Source: Shewanella sp. AS1 | Lineage (GTDB): Bacteria > Pseudomonadota > Gammaproteobacteria > Enterobacterales > Shewanellaceae | Assembly: GCF_021412565.1 (NCBI RefSeq) | Contig: NZ_JAKCLJ010000011.1 | Span: 48,812 to 112,811 of the forward strand | Direction of reading: 5' to 3' | DNA: 64,000 bases | In this document: positions 21,058 to 30,933 of the stretch, piece by piece | Layout: every line of letters starts with the position of its first letter | How positions within the stretch are numbered: the first letter of the stretch is position 1 | Program-made: the position numbers and the translations under genes | Notes under the pieces: model-generated | The model's input: the letters and a program-made list of their open reading frames with translations, nothing else | The model's database searches: none | What the model was told of the DNA's origin: nothing

Positions 21058-21069
21058 CAGACATGTCTG
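21058..21069. promoter_or_regulatory. Perfect 12-base palindrome upstream of the decarboxylase-like gene
   Basis: CAGACATGTCTG lies 20 bases before the GTG start of the TPP-enzyme gene, in its leader or promoter. It could be a repressor site. No promoter boxes were confidently placed, so the role is a guess. Confidence 0.35.
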
Positions 21070-21200
21070 TAGCCTAGGGGGAGTGAAATCGACCTGCCTT
21101 GATCGAGATCATCAAGGACTTACGCGCAGGGCAACACAGGATTAACCCGACTGTGACAAGATATCGTTACACAGGGTTTGCTAATCCAATATCAACTGAA

Positions 21201-21233
21201 TTATCAAGCTATTAAATTGGATAAGCTTGATAA
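21201..21233. repeat. Inverted repeat in the greB / decarboxylase intergenic region
   Basis: Arms TTATCAAGCT (21201-21210) and AGCTTGATAA (21224-21233) are perfectly complementary over ten bases with a 13-base spacer. It is about 165 bases upstream of the decarboxylase-like gene, so it may be an operator. It has no T run and is AT-rich. Confidence 0.45.
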
Positions 21234-21241
21234 AACCCGTT

Positions 21242-21263
21242 AGCCCAGGCTTACACCAGGGCT
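21242..21263 (-). terminator. Weak terminator-like hairpin after greB
   Basis: On the minus strand AGCCC pairs with GGGCT around a 12-base loop, with a further GG/CC possible inside. A TTTT follows only after six more bases, so it is a weak candidate for greB termination. Confidence 0.4.
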
Positions 21264-21282
21264 TAAAACAGTAAGGCAGTTT

Positions 21283-21798
21283 CTAGTCGTCAAACGCCTT
21301 ATACTGGATCCTATTGACGTACCACTCCTTCTTACCGACGGGCGTCTTCACCACCACCTCATCGTCCACCTGCTTACCGATAAGCGCCCTGGCCATGGGC
21401 GAATCGATAGTGATATAGCCCAGCTTAGTGTCTAGCTCATCCTTACCGACTATGCGATAACGCACTATCTCACCGGCCTCATTTTCCAGCTCCACCCAGG
21501 CGCCGAAAAATACTTTACCCTCCTGCTGGGGAGAGTAGTCGACAATTTTCAGATCCTCGACCCTTTTGACCAGATAGCGCACCCGGCTGTCTATCTGCCT
21601 TAACAAACGTTTGTTGTAAGTGTAATCAGCGTTCTCACTTCGGTCGCCCTGGGCGGCAGCCTCCTGAACTTTTTTAGTTATTTCAGGACGATACTCTTTC
21701 CACAAATATTTAAGCTCTCTGTCGAGCGCAAGCCAGCCCTCTCGGGTGATCAGCATGGCTTTGGTGTCACTATTATTACTCTGCATCTTGGAACTCAT
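21283..21798 (-). CDS. greB: Transcript cleavage factor GreB
   Basis: Binds RNA polymerase in its secondary channel and stimulates cleavage of backtracked RNA. In the 171-residue protein the N-terminal coiled coil carries the acidic tip region (AAAQGDRSENADYTYNKRLLRQID), and the C-terminal FKBP-like domain follows (GKVFFGAWVELENEAGE, DSPMARALIGK, VVVKTPVGKKEWYV). KYLWKEYRPEIT and RSENADYTYNK fit GreB better than GreA. It is divergent from ompR, as in E. coli and relatives. Confidence 0.95.
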   Translation of the reverse strand: MSSKMQSNNSDTKAMLITREGWLALDRELKYLWKEYRPEITKKVQEAAAQGDRSENADYTYNKRLLRQIDSRVRYLVKRVEDLKIVDYSPQQEGKVFFGAWVELENEAGEIVRYRIVGKDELDTKLGYITIDSPMARALIGKQVDDEVVVKTPVGKKEWYVNRIQYKAFDD

Positions 21799-22148
21799 CT
21801 TACTTGGCGCAAACTATCGGCCGATAATACCTAGGGACTAATTCTGCTGGCAAGCGCTGAGACAAGCAAAATTCACCCAAGCGAATTGCAATGAACAAAC
21901 TCGCTTCATTTAATTTAGTTACACTTTCCCCTACAAGGGATGAAAAAGTAAAATTTATCTTTATTTCAATGAATTAAAAAATCAACTCTGTGGCAAATCA
22001 GGCTACACTCAAATCTGGCATGATAATTCTGTCTGGTGTTTTAATTGGCAAAACAGCTATATTAAACAGGCGCCTAAGATTAATAATAAATATCAGGAAT
22101 TTGAATGCGCGCTATCAGCCATAGATTCTGAAGTTTAAGGATACAAGC
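21799..22148. other. 350-base divergent intergenic region, greB / ompR
   Basis: AT-rich DNA without an open frame of note. It must hold the promoters of greB and of ompR-envZ. I could not place convincing -35/-10 pairs. CTACACT near 22012 is a possible -10 for ompR. Confidence 0.5.
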
Positions 22149-22874
22149 ATGGGACAAGAAACCTCTAAAATTCTGGTCGTCGACGATGATATGCGGCTAA
22201 GGGCCTTACTAGAGCGTTACCTGTTGGAACAAGGTTATCAGGTTAGAAGTGCCGCAAATGCTGAGCAGATGGATAGATTGCTCGAACGGGAAAATTTTCA
22301 TCTTATCGTGCTCGACCTGATGCTGCCCGGCGAAGATGGATTATCCATCTGCCGCCGTTTACGCCAAAATGGCAACAGCATTCCCATCGTAATGCTGACG
22401 GCTAAAGGCGATGAGGTCGATCGCATCATAGGCCTGGAGCTGGGCGCCGACGATTACCTGCCTAAACCCTTTAATCCCCGCGAATTGCTGGCACGCATCA
22501 AAGCGGTAATGCGCCGACAAACCCCAGAGGTACCTGGCGCGCCAACCCAGCAGGAGGAAGAGATCAGCTTCGGCGAGTTTACCCTCAATCTGGCGACAAG
22601 AGAGATGCACCACAACGATAAGGCTATCGCCCTGACCAGCGGCGAGTTTGCCGTGCTTAAGGTGCTCGTCAGCCATCCAAGAGAACCCCTATCTCGGGAT
22701 AAGCTGATGAATCTAGCTCGCGGCCGAGACTATTCCGCGCTGGAGCGCTCTATCGATGTGCAGGTTTCCAGGCTTCGCCGCCTCATCGAGAAGGATGCCG
22801 CCAATCCCCGCTATATACAAACCGTGTGGGGTCTGGGTTACGTATTCGTACCCGACGGCGCAGCGCGGCGCTAA
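22149..22874 (+). CDS. ompR: Response regulator OmpR
   Basis: DNA-binding response regulator of the osmotic/envelope two-component system. In the 241-residue protein the receiver domain keeps the acidic pocket (VVDDD), the phosphoacceptor Asp56 in VLDLMLPGEDGL and the Lys in MLTAKGDE. The C-terminal winged-helix domain ends VQVSRLRRLIEKDAANPRYIQTVWGLGYVFVPDG, the OmpR/PhoB signature. It is 25 bases ahead of envZ on the same strand. Confidence 0.95.
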   Translation: MGQETSKILVVDDDMRLRALLERYLLEQGYQVRSAANAEQMDRLLERENFHLIVLDLMLPGEDGLSICRRLRQNGNSIPIVMLTAKGDEVDRIIGLELGADDYLPKPFNPRELLARIKAVMRRQTPEVPGAPTQQEEEISFGEFTLNLATREMHHNDKAIALTSGEFAVLKVLVSHPREPLSRDKLMNLARGRDYSALERSIDVQVSRLRRLIEKDAANPRYIQTVWGLGYVFVPDGAARR

Positions 22875-22899
22875 TCGCCACGCTTGAATCAATAATCTA

Positions 22900-24210
22900 A
22901 TGAGATGGTTCAAACGCTTTCTCCCCCGCAGCGCATTTAGCCAAACAGTTCTGCTGATTGGCTCTTTGCTGTTGGTGAATCAACTGGTTTCCTATCTCTC
23001 GGTTGCCGTCTATTTTATTCAGCCGACTTACCAACAGATCAATCAACTTATCGCCCGTCAGGTGAAGATACTGTTTGTCGATGGCGTAGATATTGGCCGT
23101 GAACACCTAACTATGGTCGATGCCCTTAATGCCAAGGTGCGTGATGATGGCATGCATGTCTATAACCTCAAGCAAGCGCGAGAAGCTGGGGTCGATCGGG
23201 CAATCCATTACAACCTGTTATCGGCGCAGATGTCTGAACACTTAGGCGGCGAGGCCGAAGTGCGTATTGCACAGGGACAAGAGTTTGAGATCTGGATCCG
23301 GCCGCCACAAGCGCCTTCTATCTGGATTAAAGTGCCGCTGACTGGCTTTAATGAATTTGGCCTCTCGCCCCTGACGCTTTATCTTATGGTAATTGGCGCC
23401 TTGAGTGTGATTGGCGGATGGTGGTTTGCCCGCAACCAGAATAAGCCGCTTAAACGGCTGCAAAAGGCAGCTATCTCGGTCTCAAGAGGCGATTATCCAC
23501 CGCCACTGCCCCTCAGTGGCTCGACCGAGATCATAGAAGTAACCAACGCCTTTAATCAGATGTCTCATAGCATGCAGCAATTGGAGCAAGACAGGGCTTT
23601 GCTTATGGCTGGGATCTCCCACGATCTGCGCACCCCTTTGACTCGGATCCGCCTCGCCTCTGAGATGATGGTAGAAGAGGATGAGTATCTTAAAGAAGGC
23701 ATAGCCCACGACATAGAGGATATGGATGCCATCATCAACCAGTTTATCGCCTATATCCGCCAGGATCAGGAAACCATACATGAGCCGGGACAGATAAATG
23801 AGTTAATCGAAGCGGTGGCCCATGCTGAATCCAACCGCGAGGGTGATATTATTCTCGAACTCTCTTCCTGCCCAGAAGTGCCAATGCAGTCGATTGCCAT
23901 CAAGCGAGTGATCACTAACTTGGTTGAAAACGCCTTCCGCTACGGCAATGGCTGGACCTTAATCCGCTCCCATTTCGATGGCAGACGAGTCGGGTTCAGT
24001 GTCGAAGATAATGGCCCGGGGATCCCGGTTGAACAGATCCCGAAACTATTCCAGCCCTTTACCCAAGGCGACATAGCCCGTGGCAGCGTGGGCTCAGGCC
24101 TTGGTTTAGCAATTATCAAGCGTATCGTCGATCGTCATCAGGGCAGAGTGATTTTAACTAATCGCGCCGAAGGTGGTCTATGCGCCATGGTATGGTTACC
24201 GCTGGAGTAA
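22900..24210 (+). CDS. envZ: Sensor histidine kinase EnvZ
   Basis: Inner-membrane sensor kinase that phosphorylates OmpR. In the 436-residue protein transmembrane helices lie at about 16-40 and 157-177 and enclose a periplasmic domain of roughly 115 residues. A HAMP linker follows ([22 protein letters not shown]), then the dimerisation H-box with His241 ([21 protein letters not shown]) and the ATP-binding boxes N ([12 protein letters not shown]), G1 (VEDNGPGIP) and G2 ([13 protein letters not shown]). Confidence 0.95.
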   Translation: MRWFKRFLPRSAFSQTVLLIGSLLLVNQLVSYLSVAVYFIQPTYQQINQLIARQVKILFVDGVDIGREHLTMVDALNAKVRDDGMHVYNLKQAREAGVDRAIHYNLLSAQMSEHLGGEAEVRIAQGQEFEIWIRPPQAPSIWIKVPLTGFNEFGLSPLTLYLMVIGALSVIGGWWFARNQNKPLKRLQKAAISVSRGDYPPPLPLSGSTEIIEVTNAFNQMSHSMQQLEQDRALLMAGISHDLRTPLTRIRLASEMMVEEDEYLKEGIAHDIEDMDAIINQFIAYIRQDQETIHEPGQINELIEAVAHAESNREGDIILELSSCPEVPMQSIAIKRVITNLVENAFRYGNGWTLIRSHFDGRRVGFSVEDNGPGIPVEQIPKLFQPFTQGDIARGSVGSGLGLAIIKRIVDRHQGRVILTNRAEGGLCAMVWLPLE

Positions 24211-24333
24211 TATGCAGTTCAAGCGTTCAGATATTTATCACTAAAACAGCCTGCCTTTACTATGAAATTCAATATATTGTAATTAAATCTCTCGTCATCA
24301 ATTTGTCATATTTAAGTCATATTCTAGGCCAAA

Positions 24334-26322
24334 ATGACATTGGCACCGATTATGAAAATCTCGACTCTCTCCCTTTGGGCTTCCGCCACCCTGCTGCTTT
24401 TGGCCACACTGTTAGCTACAGTCACTGTCTGGAGCGAGCAGAAACGCTCTCAGATAGAAACTGAGACCCATCTGGTTAACCAAGTGCAGCAGCACTTCTT
24501 AGTCGAGATCCGCAGAAAGCTGGAAGCTTATCTCACCACGGGCGATGCCAGCCAGCTCGAAGATGCCAAACAGCAACTGGAAAACATTCAGCAGGAGATT
24601 CGGAATCTGTCCCATCAAGATGCACAGACACTGGCCCAAGAGATTGCAAAATTTACCCAAGATCTGGATAGTCTCTACCGCGCCGCAGGTAAACTCGCTG
24701 GCAACCCGAGACAGCTGCTGGCCCATGCCGAGAGGGAGATGCTCTCCTATAACAGTCGCCTAGCGCACTATGCCAGCGAAGGGATCGCACAAAATCCCAC
24801 TCTGGCACTGGAGTATCTGAGGCTCACCCAAGCTCTGCCGCCTTTGATATATCAGCTATCGCAACTGAGCGACAGCTATTTGCTCAAGAAAGAGCAGCAG
24901 CTAAAGTCGCTACTCACCTCTGAGCTGGAGCAGTTACAGGTCTGGCATGATCAATTAGACAAGTTGCCACTGATAGGTCGTTATCGAACTCAAGCTACCG
25001 GCGAGTTTGCTCTGGGCGACGATGACGCCGAAACCATAGAGCTAGGTGAGAGCGATCGCAGCGAGCTACTCTCACTGAGTCATCGCTATGGCAAAGAGCT
25101 TAACAATACCTATGCGATGCTCCGCGCCAACAGTGAGGCACAGGAGGCAATGCTGACAGCCATAGCAAAGGTAGAACAGCAACTGCTGATGCTGGGACAG
25201 GCACAGCAGGCTCGCGGTCAACACCTGAAACAGCAACTTCAGCTACTTATCTACAGTGTCGTATCTCTACTGGCTCTGTTTGCCTTAGGGTATCTGCTGT
25301 TACAGCAGCGTCTGGTTGTTAACCCCCTTAAACACCTGAATATCGCCTTCGGCGGCCTAACTCAGTCGAATCAACGTCAGCGTCTTACCATACATAGACG
25401 CTGTGAAACTGGCCAGATCGCTGGGCACTTTAATCAGTTACTCGAGCGCTTTGAGATGGAAGATGAAGCCCAGCGAGTCAAGATTGGCACCATCTCCAAC
25501 TCCCTCAGTCAACTCGTGAATCGAATCGGGAAACTCGCTCAAGAGACAGGCACAACCCTCAATATTGTCGATAACGCCCAGACCCAAGCCGAACAAACCC
25601 GCACTATCGCCAGTGAAGTCTGTGAGTTATCGCAGCAAGTAGAGCAGAATGCGCAGCAGACATATGAACAGATGTTATCGAGTCAGCAAGAGGTCAAAGC
25701 CGTAATGGACGCGGCGAGTGCCACCCAAGGTGCAGTAAGTCATTGCCATGACTCGCTCAACAGCCTGAACACCTCGGTTAAAGATGTCGCTACCATAATC
25801 GATGTGATTGCCAATATTGCCGAGCAGACTAACCTGTTAGCCCTAAATGCCGCGATTGAGGCAGCCAGAGCCGGGGAACAGGGGCGCGGCTTTGCCGTAG
25901 TCGCCGATGAAGTACGCGGCCTGTCAAAACGCACTCAGGAGTCTCTGAGCGAGATAGTCACCATACTCGCACAACTAACACAGGCCAATGAAGCATTAGA
26001 ACAGAGTGTAAAAGGGATAGAGCATGCCTGTATGAAACAGTCACAGGGAGCAAATTCGGTCTGGCAAGTGACCCAAACCGTACAGCAGCAGGCGCAATTG
26101 ATGAGTGAAACGGCTCAGAAAGGCGCTCATTACAGCAACAATCAACGGCTGCACCTGGATCAACTCACAGCCGCCATGGATGAATTAAAACATCATGCAC
26201 GGCACTCAGTCAAACAGAGTCAAACTATCGCCAGTGAAGTGGCACAAGGGGTCGTCGACATTAAAACCAGTCTGCGGGCAACACACCAGACTCAAACATC
26301 AACGCCACCCAATTCAGTTTAA
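24334..26322 (+). CDS. Methyl-accepting chemotaxis protein
   Basis: Membrane chemoreceptor that signals to CheA. In the 662-residue protein a signal anchor lies at about 8-34, then a long helical periplasmic region rich in Gln and Leu to about 300, a second membrane helix near 307-326, a HAMP segment and a cytoplasmic coiled coil. The signalling hairpin tip is intact: [20 protein letters not shown] and [16 protein letters not shown]. The ATG at 24352 is an alternative start; neither has a clear ribosome-binding site. The ligand is unknown; it does not carry a dCache or PAS pattern that I can see. It ends four bases from the convergent peroxiredoxin. Confidence 0.9.
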   Translation: MTLAPIMKISTLSLWASATLLLLATLLATVTVWSEQKRSQIETETHLVNQVQQHFLVEIRRKLEAYLTTGDASQLEDAKQQLENIQQEIRNLSHQDAQTLAQEIAKFTQDLDSLYRAAGKLAGNPRQLLAHAEREMLSYNSRLAHYASEGIAQNPTLALEYLRLTQALPPLIYQLSQLSDSYLLKKEQQLKSLLTSELEQLQVWHDQLDKLPLIGRYRTQATGEFALGDDDAETIELGESDRSELLSLSHRYGKELNNTYAMLRANSEAQEAMLTAIAKVEQQLLMLGQAQQARGQHLKQQLQLLIYSVVSLLALFALGYLLLQQRLVVNPLKHLNIAFGGLTQSNQRQRLTIHRRCETGQIAGHFNQLLERFEMEDEAQRVKIGTISNSLSQLVNRIGKLAQETGTTLNIVDNAQTQAEQTRTIASEVCELSQQVEQNAQQTYEQMLSSQQEVKAVMDAASATQGAVSHCHDSLNSLNTSVKDVATIIDVIANIAEQTNLLALNAAIEAARAGEQGRGFAVVADEVRGLSKRTQESLSEIVTILAQLTQANEALEQSVKGIEHACMKQSQGANSVWQVTQTVQQQAQLMSETAQKGAHYSNNQRLHLDQLTAAMDELKHHARHSVKQSQTIASEVAQGVVDIKTSLRATHQTQTSTPPNSV

Positions 26323-26326
26323 CTTT

Positions 26327-26800
26327 TTAGATACTGGTCAGTACCACGTCGGCCTTGCTGACCTCGAAACTCTTAGGCTCTTCAACATTAAGCAGTGTCA
26401 CCACGCCATTGTCGATCACCATGGCATAACGCTGCGAACGAACACCACCGAAACTACCTGTATCCATCTCCAGTCCCAGTGCACGGCTGAAACTGCCATC
26501 GCCATCGGCTAACATCATCAGCTCGCTTGCGTTTTGCGCCTTACCCCAGGCCGACATCACAAAGGCATCATTAACCGAAACGCAGGCGATAATATCCACA
26601 CCTTTCGCCTTAAATTGATCCGCCAAAATGACATAGCCAGGGAGATGCTCATCTGAGCAAGTTGGCGTAAATGCACCGGGGACCGCAAATAACACCACTT
26701 TTTTATTGGCGAACAAGGTATTGAGATCATGGCTAACCATACCGTCAGGCGTAAGCTCGCTTAGGTTAACACTGGGTAATTTTTGTCCGATAGCTATCAT
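26327..26800 (-). CDS. Peroxiredoxin, Prx5 type
   Basis: Thiol peroxidase of the Prx5/AhpC-TSA superfamily that reduces hydrogen peroxide and organic peroxides. The 157-residue protein has the active-site motif PGAFTPTCS with peroxidatic Cys48 and Thr45, and a second cysteine at 73 (IIACVSVND). The resolving partner is uncertain and may be glutathione or glutaredoxin. There is no fused glutaredoxin domain. It faces the chemoreceptor gene tail to tail. Confidence 0.9.
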   Translation of the reverse strand: MIAIGQKLPSVNLSELTPDGMVSHDLNTLFANKKVVLFAVPGAFTPTCSDEHLPGYVILADQFKAKGVDIIACVSVNDAFVMSAWGKAQNASELMMLADGDGSFSRALGLEMDTGSFGGVRSQRYAMVIDNGVVTLLNVEEPKSFEVSKADVVLTSI

Positions 26801-26930
26801 GGGTGCTCCTTAGGATAAAATATGAAGGCAAGGTAAAAAGGAAAATCTAACAGATAGAGACAAGCATAGTCGTTATTTGGACAAACAAACACTGAGAGAA
26901 AACAGGGTTACTAAAGCATAGAATACGAGT

Positions 26931-27461
26931 CTATGACTTTACCTTTTTGGGCATCAGCAATCGACACCCAGCTGCATAAAGGCCAACACACCCGCGTAGC
27001 AAGAGCTCGCAAAATATTGATATCAACAAGCCTAAGATTAAGCCTATAGCAATCGCGCGACCATCTAGCATGATGTTGTGGCTAAAATGCTGCCACACCT
27101 CGCTACGAACATCTTCTAGAGGCGCAAAGGCCAACTGCTGGAAGCCACTGTAGCTGGACTGATTAAAGCGTTGCAGAGCATCATCGAGCAGCTGATAACG
27201 TTCATGGAGTGATTCGATGCTCTGCGCCCCGGCATTAATCACGCTGTCGGGGTTTTGTCTATAGTGAGCGATCAAGGCGGCAAGATCGCCATCGAAGAAG
27301 CGATCCGCATCCCGCTGAAATTGGGCCAACGCCATCTTAGCCTCGCTAGTGTGCGCCGCCAGACTCTGGCCGTACTGCTCAACAAAGGCAGGTACTTGAA
27401 TTCCTATCAAGACGCCACAGATAAAGAGTAACAGCCTGAGGTAATCCATGATTGGTTTCAT
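26931..27461 (-). CDS. Small membrane protein, DUF2937-like
   Basis: Probably a DUF2937-family protein; this is from memory of the pattern and not a search. The frame is open up to 27563, but the ATG at 27461, preceded by GGGGAT, starts just before the first hydrophobic segment, giving 176 residues. One membrane helix is near residues 5-24 (DYLRLLLFICGVLIGIQVP) and another near 133-155 (AIAIGLILGLLISIFCELLL); the roughly 105 residues between would face the periplasm and are helical and acidic. No catalytic motif is visible. A basic tail (LMPKKVKS) follows. Confidence 0.7.
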   Translation of the reverse strand: MKPIMDYLRLLLFICGVLIGIQVPAFVEQYGQSLAAHTSEAKMALAQFQRDADRFFDGDLAALIAHYRQNPDSVINAGAQSIESLHERYQLLDDALQRFNQSSYSGFQQLAFAPLEDVRSEVWQHFSHNIMLDGRAIAIGLILGLLISIFCELLLRGCVGLYAAGCRLLMPKKVKS

Positions 27462-27816
27462 TTTATCCCCGAAAACGATAATTAATGATGCATCAAGCTG
27501 TCGCTCGTGGTCATGTATCTTGGCCATCATTCTTGGCCAAAAAGAGCGCCTAAATATAATCAATGCCCTACCCGGCGTGAAATTAAGCTCTTAATCATAA
27601 AGTTACACTCACAAACGCTATGAATCCAGTCAAGAAGGATTTTCATGGGATAGACATAAGCGGATGACACTAAAAAATACAGTGTCTGAAAGCGGATAAA
27701 CAATGAATTGAGCGACCCCATAGACAGGGAATTTTGAAGGACGGGAATAGCTATTAATGGAAAAGGACATAAAAAAGCCGGACATTCGCCCGGCTTTTTA
27801 ACAATGAATCCCAGTG
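27462..27816. other. 355-base intergenic region between rplQ and the DUF2937-like gene
   Basis: Holds the rplQ terminator at its right end. GACACT (27666-27671) and AGTGTC (27681-27686) form an inverted repeat with a nine-base spacer, flanked by two AGCGGAT direct repeats. This may be the control region of the DUF2937-like gene. No gene is visible. Confidence 0.5.
27771..27800 (-). terminator. Terminator of the alpha operon, after rplQ
   Basis: Arms AAAAAGCCGG and CCGGCTTTTT with an eight-base loop, T-rich on the minus-strand 3' side, 16 bases after the rplQ stop. Confidence 0.93.
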
Positions 27817-28209
27817 TTATTCTGCAGCTTCTTCAACAGCAACTGCAGTTTCTGGACGACCTACTAGTTCAATATACGCCATTGGCGCTTTGTCACCAGT
27901 ACGTAGACCGCACTTAAGGATACGGGTATATCCACCAGGACGTTCCTGGTAGCGTGGACCCAATTCATTAAATAACTTACCTACGACTTCAGCGTCGCGA
28001 GTACGAGCAAACGCCAAACGACGGTTTGCAACGCTATCACTCTTAGCAAGTGTTATTAGAGGTTCAACTACGCGACGCAGTTCTTTCGCTTTAGCAACAG
28101 TAGTCTTGATCACTTCGTGACGGACTAAAGAGCTCGCCATGTTACGGAACATAGCTTGACGATGACTGCTGTTACGGTTTAGTTGACGACCACTCTTACG
28201 ATGGCGCAT
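27817..28209 (-). CDS. rplQ: 50S ribosomal protein L17
   Basis: Large-subunit protein near the exit tunnel. The 130-residue sequence begins [20 protein letters not shown], the invariant L17 N-terminus, and contains [25 protein letters not shown]. It is the last gene of the alpha operon (rpsM-rpsK-rpsD-rpoA-rplQ), 39 bases after rpoA, and is followed by the terminator. Confidence 0.98.
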   Translation of the reverse strand: MRHRKSGRQLNRNSSHRQAMFRNMASSLVRHEVIKTTVAKAKELRRVVEPLITLAKSDSVANRRLAFARTRDAEVVGKLFNELGPRYQERPGGYTRILKCGLRTGDKAPMAYIELVGRPETAVAVEEAAE

Positions 28210-28248
28210 GACCTAATCCTTATTACCTAAATCTGTACAAACGAGGAC

Positions 28249-29238
28249 TTATAGGTCGTCTGCTAAACTAGCTGGAGGCCAGTTTTCTAGACGCATACCT
28301 AATGATAGTCCGCGAGAAGCCAACACATCCTTAATTTCGGTAAGTGATTTCTTACCCAAGTTAGGCGTTTTAAGTAGCTCAACCTCAGTACGCTGTACCA
28401 GATCTCCGATGTAATGAATCGCTTCGGCTTTCAAACAGTTAGCCGAACGTACAGTTAGCTCTAGATCGTCGACAGGACGCAACAGAATTGGATCGAACTC
28501 TGGTTTCTCTTCTTTCTGCTCTGGCTCAGTGACATCGCGTAATTCAACAAACGCATCTAGCTGTTCGGCTAGAATTGTCGCTGAACGACGAATTGCTTCC
28601 TCAGGATCGATAGTACCGTTAGTGGTCATATCGATAACGAGTTTGTCTAAGTCAGTACGTTGTTCAACACGTGCTGCTTCAACATTATAAGCAATACGCG
28701 CAACGGGTGAGAAAGATGAATCCACTAGTAAGCGACCAATTGGACGATCGTCGTCTTCGGTTTGTGCTCGAGCAGAAGCTGGAACATAACCACGACCACG
28801 TTCGACACGGATACGCATGCTAATGTCATTGTTACCGGTCAGATGACAGATAACATGATCAGGATTCATAATAGTAACATCACCATCGTGCGTGATATCA
28901 GCTGCGGTAACAGGGCCTGTGCCTGACTTGCTTAAAGTAAGCATAGCCTCGTCTTTACCCTCGATGACCACTGCTAAACCTTTAAGGTTTAACAAGATCT
29001 CTAGGATATCCTCTTGTACGCCTTCCTTGCTGCTGTATTCGTGCAGTACACCATCAATCTCGACTTCGGTAACCGCGCAGCCGGGCATAGACGACAATAG
29101 GATACGACGCAACGCGTTACCTAAAGTATGACCAAAACCACGCTCAAGCGGTTCGAGTGTAACCTTGGCACGTGTTGGGTTAACCTGCTCGATATCAACG
29201 AGACGCGGTTTAAGAAATTCTGTAACAGAACCCTGCAT
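28249..29238 (-). CDS. rpoA: RNA polymerase alpha subunit
   Basis: Assembly platform of RNA polymerase and contact for activators and UP elements. The 329-residue protein, the same length as in E. coli, has the N-terminal dimerisation domain ([25 protein letters not shown]) and a C-terminal DNA-binding domain ([47 protein letters not shown]). It sits between rpsD and rplQ in the alpha operon. Confidence 0.99.
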   Translation of the reverse strand: MQGSVTEFLKPRLVDIEQVNPTRAKVTLEPLERGFGHTLGNALRRILLSSMPGCAVTEVEIDGVLHEYSSKEGVQEDILEILLNLKGLAVVIEGKDEAMLTLSKSGTGPVTAADITHDGDVTIMNPDHVICHLTGNNDISMRIRVERGRGYVPASARAQTEDDDRPIGRLLVDSSFSPVARIAYNVEAARVEQRTDLDKLVIDMTTNGTIDPEEAIRRSATILAEQLDAFVELRDVTEPEQKEEKPEFDPILLRPVDDLELTVRSANCLKAEAIHYIGDLVQRTEVELLKTPNLGKKSLTEIKDVLASRGLSLGMRLENWPPASLADDL

Positions 29239-29262
29239 TGTGTCCTCTCTTGTTTATTAGCC

Positions 29263-29883
29263 TTACTTAGAGTAAAGCTCGACGATCAGCTGTTCGTTAA
29301 TTTCCGCAGATAAATCACTACGTTCTGGAATACGCTTGAAAGCACCTTCCATCTTAGCACTATCTACTTCAACCCATGTTGGCTTTTCGCGTTGAGACGC
29401 AACTTCTAAAGCAGCTTTAATACGGGCTTGCTTTTGAGACTTCTCACGAACGCTAATTACATCATTCGCAGACACTTTGAATGATGGAATGTTAACAACG
29501 CGGCCGTTAACCATAATAGATTTGTGGCTGACTAGCTGACGTGCTTCAGCACGAGTAGCACCAAAACCCATACGATATACAACGTTATCTAAACGAGTCT
29601 CTAAAAGAGTAAGTAGGTTTTCACCAGTGTTACCTTTTAGACGTGCAGCGTCTTTGTAGTAGTTACGGAATTGCTTTTCAAGCACACCATAAGTACGACG
29701 AACTTTTTGTTTTTCGCGTAATTGAACGCCGTACTCAGACAAACGTGCCTTACGAGCGCCGTGTTGTCCAGGTGCAGCTTCAAGCTTACACTTCGAATCA
29801 ATTGCTCTCACACCGCTTTTTAAGAAAAGGTCTGTACCTTCTCGGCGGCTGAGCTTGAGCTTTGGACCCAAGTATCTTGCCAT
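29263..29883 (-). CDS. rpsD: 30S ribosomal protein S4
   Basis: Primary 16S rRNA-binding protein and, in E. coli, the translational repressor of the alpha operon through its leader pseudoknot. The 206-residue protein starts [19 protein letters not shown] and has the S4 RNA-binding module at about 96-160 ([39 protein letters not shown]). A leader matching the E. coli target is present upstream of rpsM in this window. Confidence 0.99.
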   Translation of the reverse strand: MARYLGPKLKLSRREGTDLFLKSGVRAIDSKCKLEAAPGQHGARKARLSEYGVQLREKQKVRRTYGVLEKQFRNYYKDAARLKGNTGENLLTLLETRLDNVVYRMGFGATRAEARQLVSHKSIMVNGRVVNIPSFKVSANDVISVREKSQKQARIKAALEVASQREKPTWVEVDSAKMEGAFKRIPERSDLSAEINEQLIVELYSK

Positions 29884-29916
29884 TTTCTTTCTCCAACTAT
29901 CCTATTAAAAACGGCG

Positions 29917-30309
29917 TTACACGCGACGTTTCTTAGGAGGACGACAACCATTATGAGGGATCGGCGTCACATCGGTAATGTTGGTAATTTTATAACCAAC
30001 TGCGTTCAGCGCTCGAATAGCTGACTCGCGTCCTGGACCTGGACCCTTCACGAAGACTTCAAGGTTTTTAACACCGTAGTCCTGAGCAGCAACACCTGCA
30101 CGCTCAGCAGCAACCTGTGCAGCAAACGGGGTAGATTTACGTGAACCACGGAAACCTGAACCACCAGAAGTTGCCCAAGAAAGTGCATTACCTTGACGAT
30201 CTGTAATGGTGATGATTGTGTTGTTGAAAGACGCATGGATATGAGCCATGCCATCAGCAACCTGTTTACGTACACGCTTGCGCGGTGAACGTGACGGAAC
30301 TTTAGCCAT
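29917..30309 (-). CDS. rpsK: 30S ribosomal protein S11
   Basis: Small-subunit platform protein close to the mRNA exit and the Shine-Dalgarno helix. The 130-residue protein includes the S11 landmarks [38 protein letters not shown] and the C-terminal [19 protein letters not shown]. It follows rpsM closely. Confidence 0.99.
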   Translation of the reverse strand: MAKVPSRSPRKRVRKQVADGMAHIHASFNNTIITITDRQGNALSWATSGGSGFRGSRKSTPFAAQVAAERAGVAAQDYGVKNLEVFVKGPGPGRESAIRALNAVGYKITNITDVTPIPHNGCRPPKKRRV

Positions 30310-30324
30310 ATTGGTACCTTCCCG

Positions 30325-30681
30325 TTACTTTCTGATTGGCTTACGTGGACCTTTACGCGTACGCGCATTGGTCTTAGTACGTTGCCCACGAAGGGGCAGG
30401 CTACGACGGTGGCGGAGACCACGATAACAACCAAGGTCCATCAGACGCTTGATGTTCATAGAGATCTCACGACGCAAGTCACCTTCTACAATGTATTTAG
30501 CAACTTCTTCGCGTAGTGTGTCTATTTGAGCTTCGCTCAATTCCTTGATCTTAGCATCTTCAGCAATTGAAGTGGCTGCGCAGATTTGTTGTGCGCGAGT
30601 CAGTCCAATACCATAGATTGCAGTCAATGCAATGACTGTATGCTTTTGATCAGGAATGTTAATGCCAGCGATACGGGCCAC
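30325..30681 (-). CDS. rpsM: 30S ribosomal protein S13
   Basis: Head protein of the small subunit, contacting L5 and P-site tRNA. The 118-residue protein has [20 protein letters not shown] and the basic tail [21 protein letters not shown]. The start is GTG within the string GGAGTGCATAGTG, the same layout as in E. coli, where S4 represses at this site. It is the first gene of the alpha operon. Confidence 0.98.
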
Positions 30682-30742
30682 TATGCACTCCTCATAAGTT
30701 AAAGGCCATCTGTGAAAAGCCCGGTAGGATACTCGACAGATG
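30663..30742 (-). promoter_or_regulatory. Alpha-operon leader (S4 repressor target, Alpha_RBS type)
   Basis: The minus-strand leader of rpsM carries GAGTATCCT, then CGGGCTTTTCA, then AGGAGTGCATAGTGGCCCG. These blocks appear in the same order and nearly the same spacing in the E. coli alpha-operon leader, whose pseudoknot is bound by S4 and traps the ribosome. An S4-responsive element is inferred from this match by eye. A covariance-model search would confirm it. Confidence 0.85.
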
Positions 30743-30760
30743 ACAATTTTGCAAATAATA

Positions 30761-30794
30761 TTTTGACCAGCTCAGGGGCCTGAGCTGGTCAAAA
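30761..30794. terminator. Long hairpin between rpmJ and rpsM
   Basis: Arms TTTTGACCAGCTCA and TGAGCTGGTCAAAA are a perfect 14-base inverted repeat with a six-base centre (GGGGCC, partly self-pairing). It begins five bases after the rpmJ stop and so marks the end of the spc operon. On the minus strand it is followed by AAAATATT and not by a T run, so it may act as mRNA end protection or a weak terminator. Confidence 0.6.
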
Positions 30795-30798
30795 GTTT

Positions 30799-30912
30799 TT
30801 AGCCTTGACGCTGTTTGTGTTTTGGTTCAACACAGATAACGCGTACAACGCCGCTACGCTTGACGATCTTGCAGTTACGGCAGATCTTCTTCACGGAAGC
30901 TCGAACTTTCAT
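30799..30912 (-). CDS. rpmJ: 50S ribosomal protein L36, zinc-ribbon form
   Basis: A 37-residue protein, [20 protein letters not shown] and on to KHKQRQG. It has the zinc-binding set Cys11, Cys14, Cys27 and His32, so this is the zinc-containing (C+) form. It is encoded between secY and the alpha operon, as in E. coli, 22 bases after the secY stop. Confidence 0.97.
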   Translation of the reverse strand: MKVRASVKKICRNCKIVKRSGVVRVICVEPKHKQRQG

Positions 30913-30933
30913 TTCATCACTCCGTAAAGCTAC

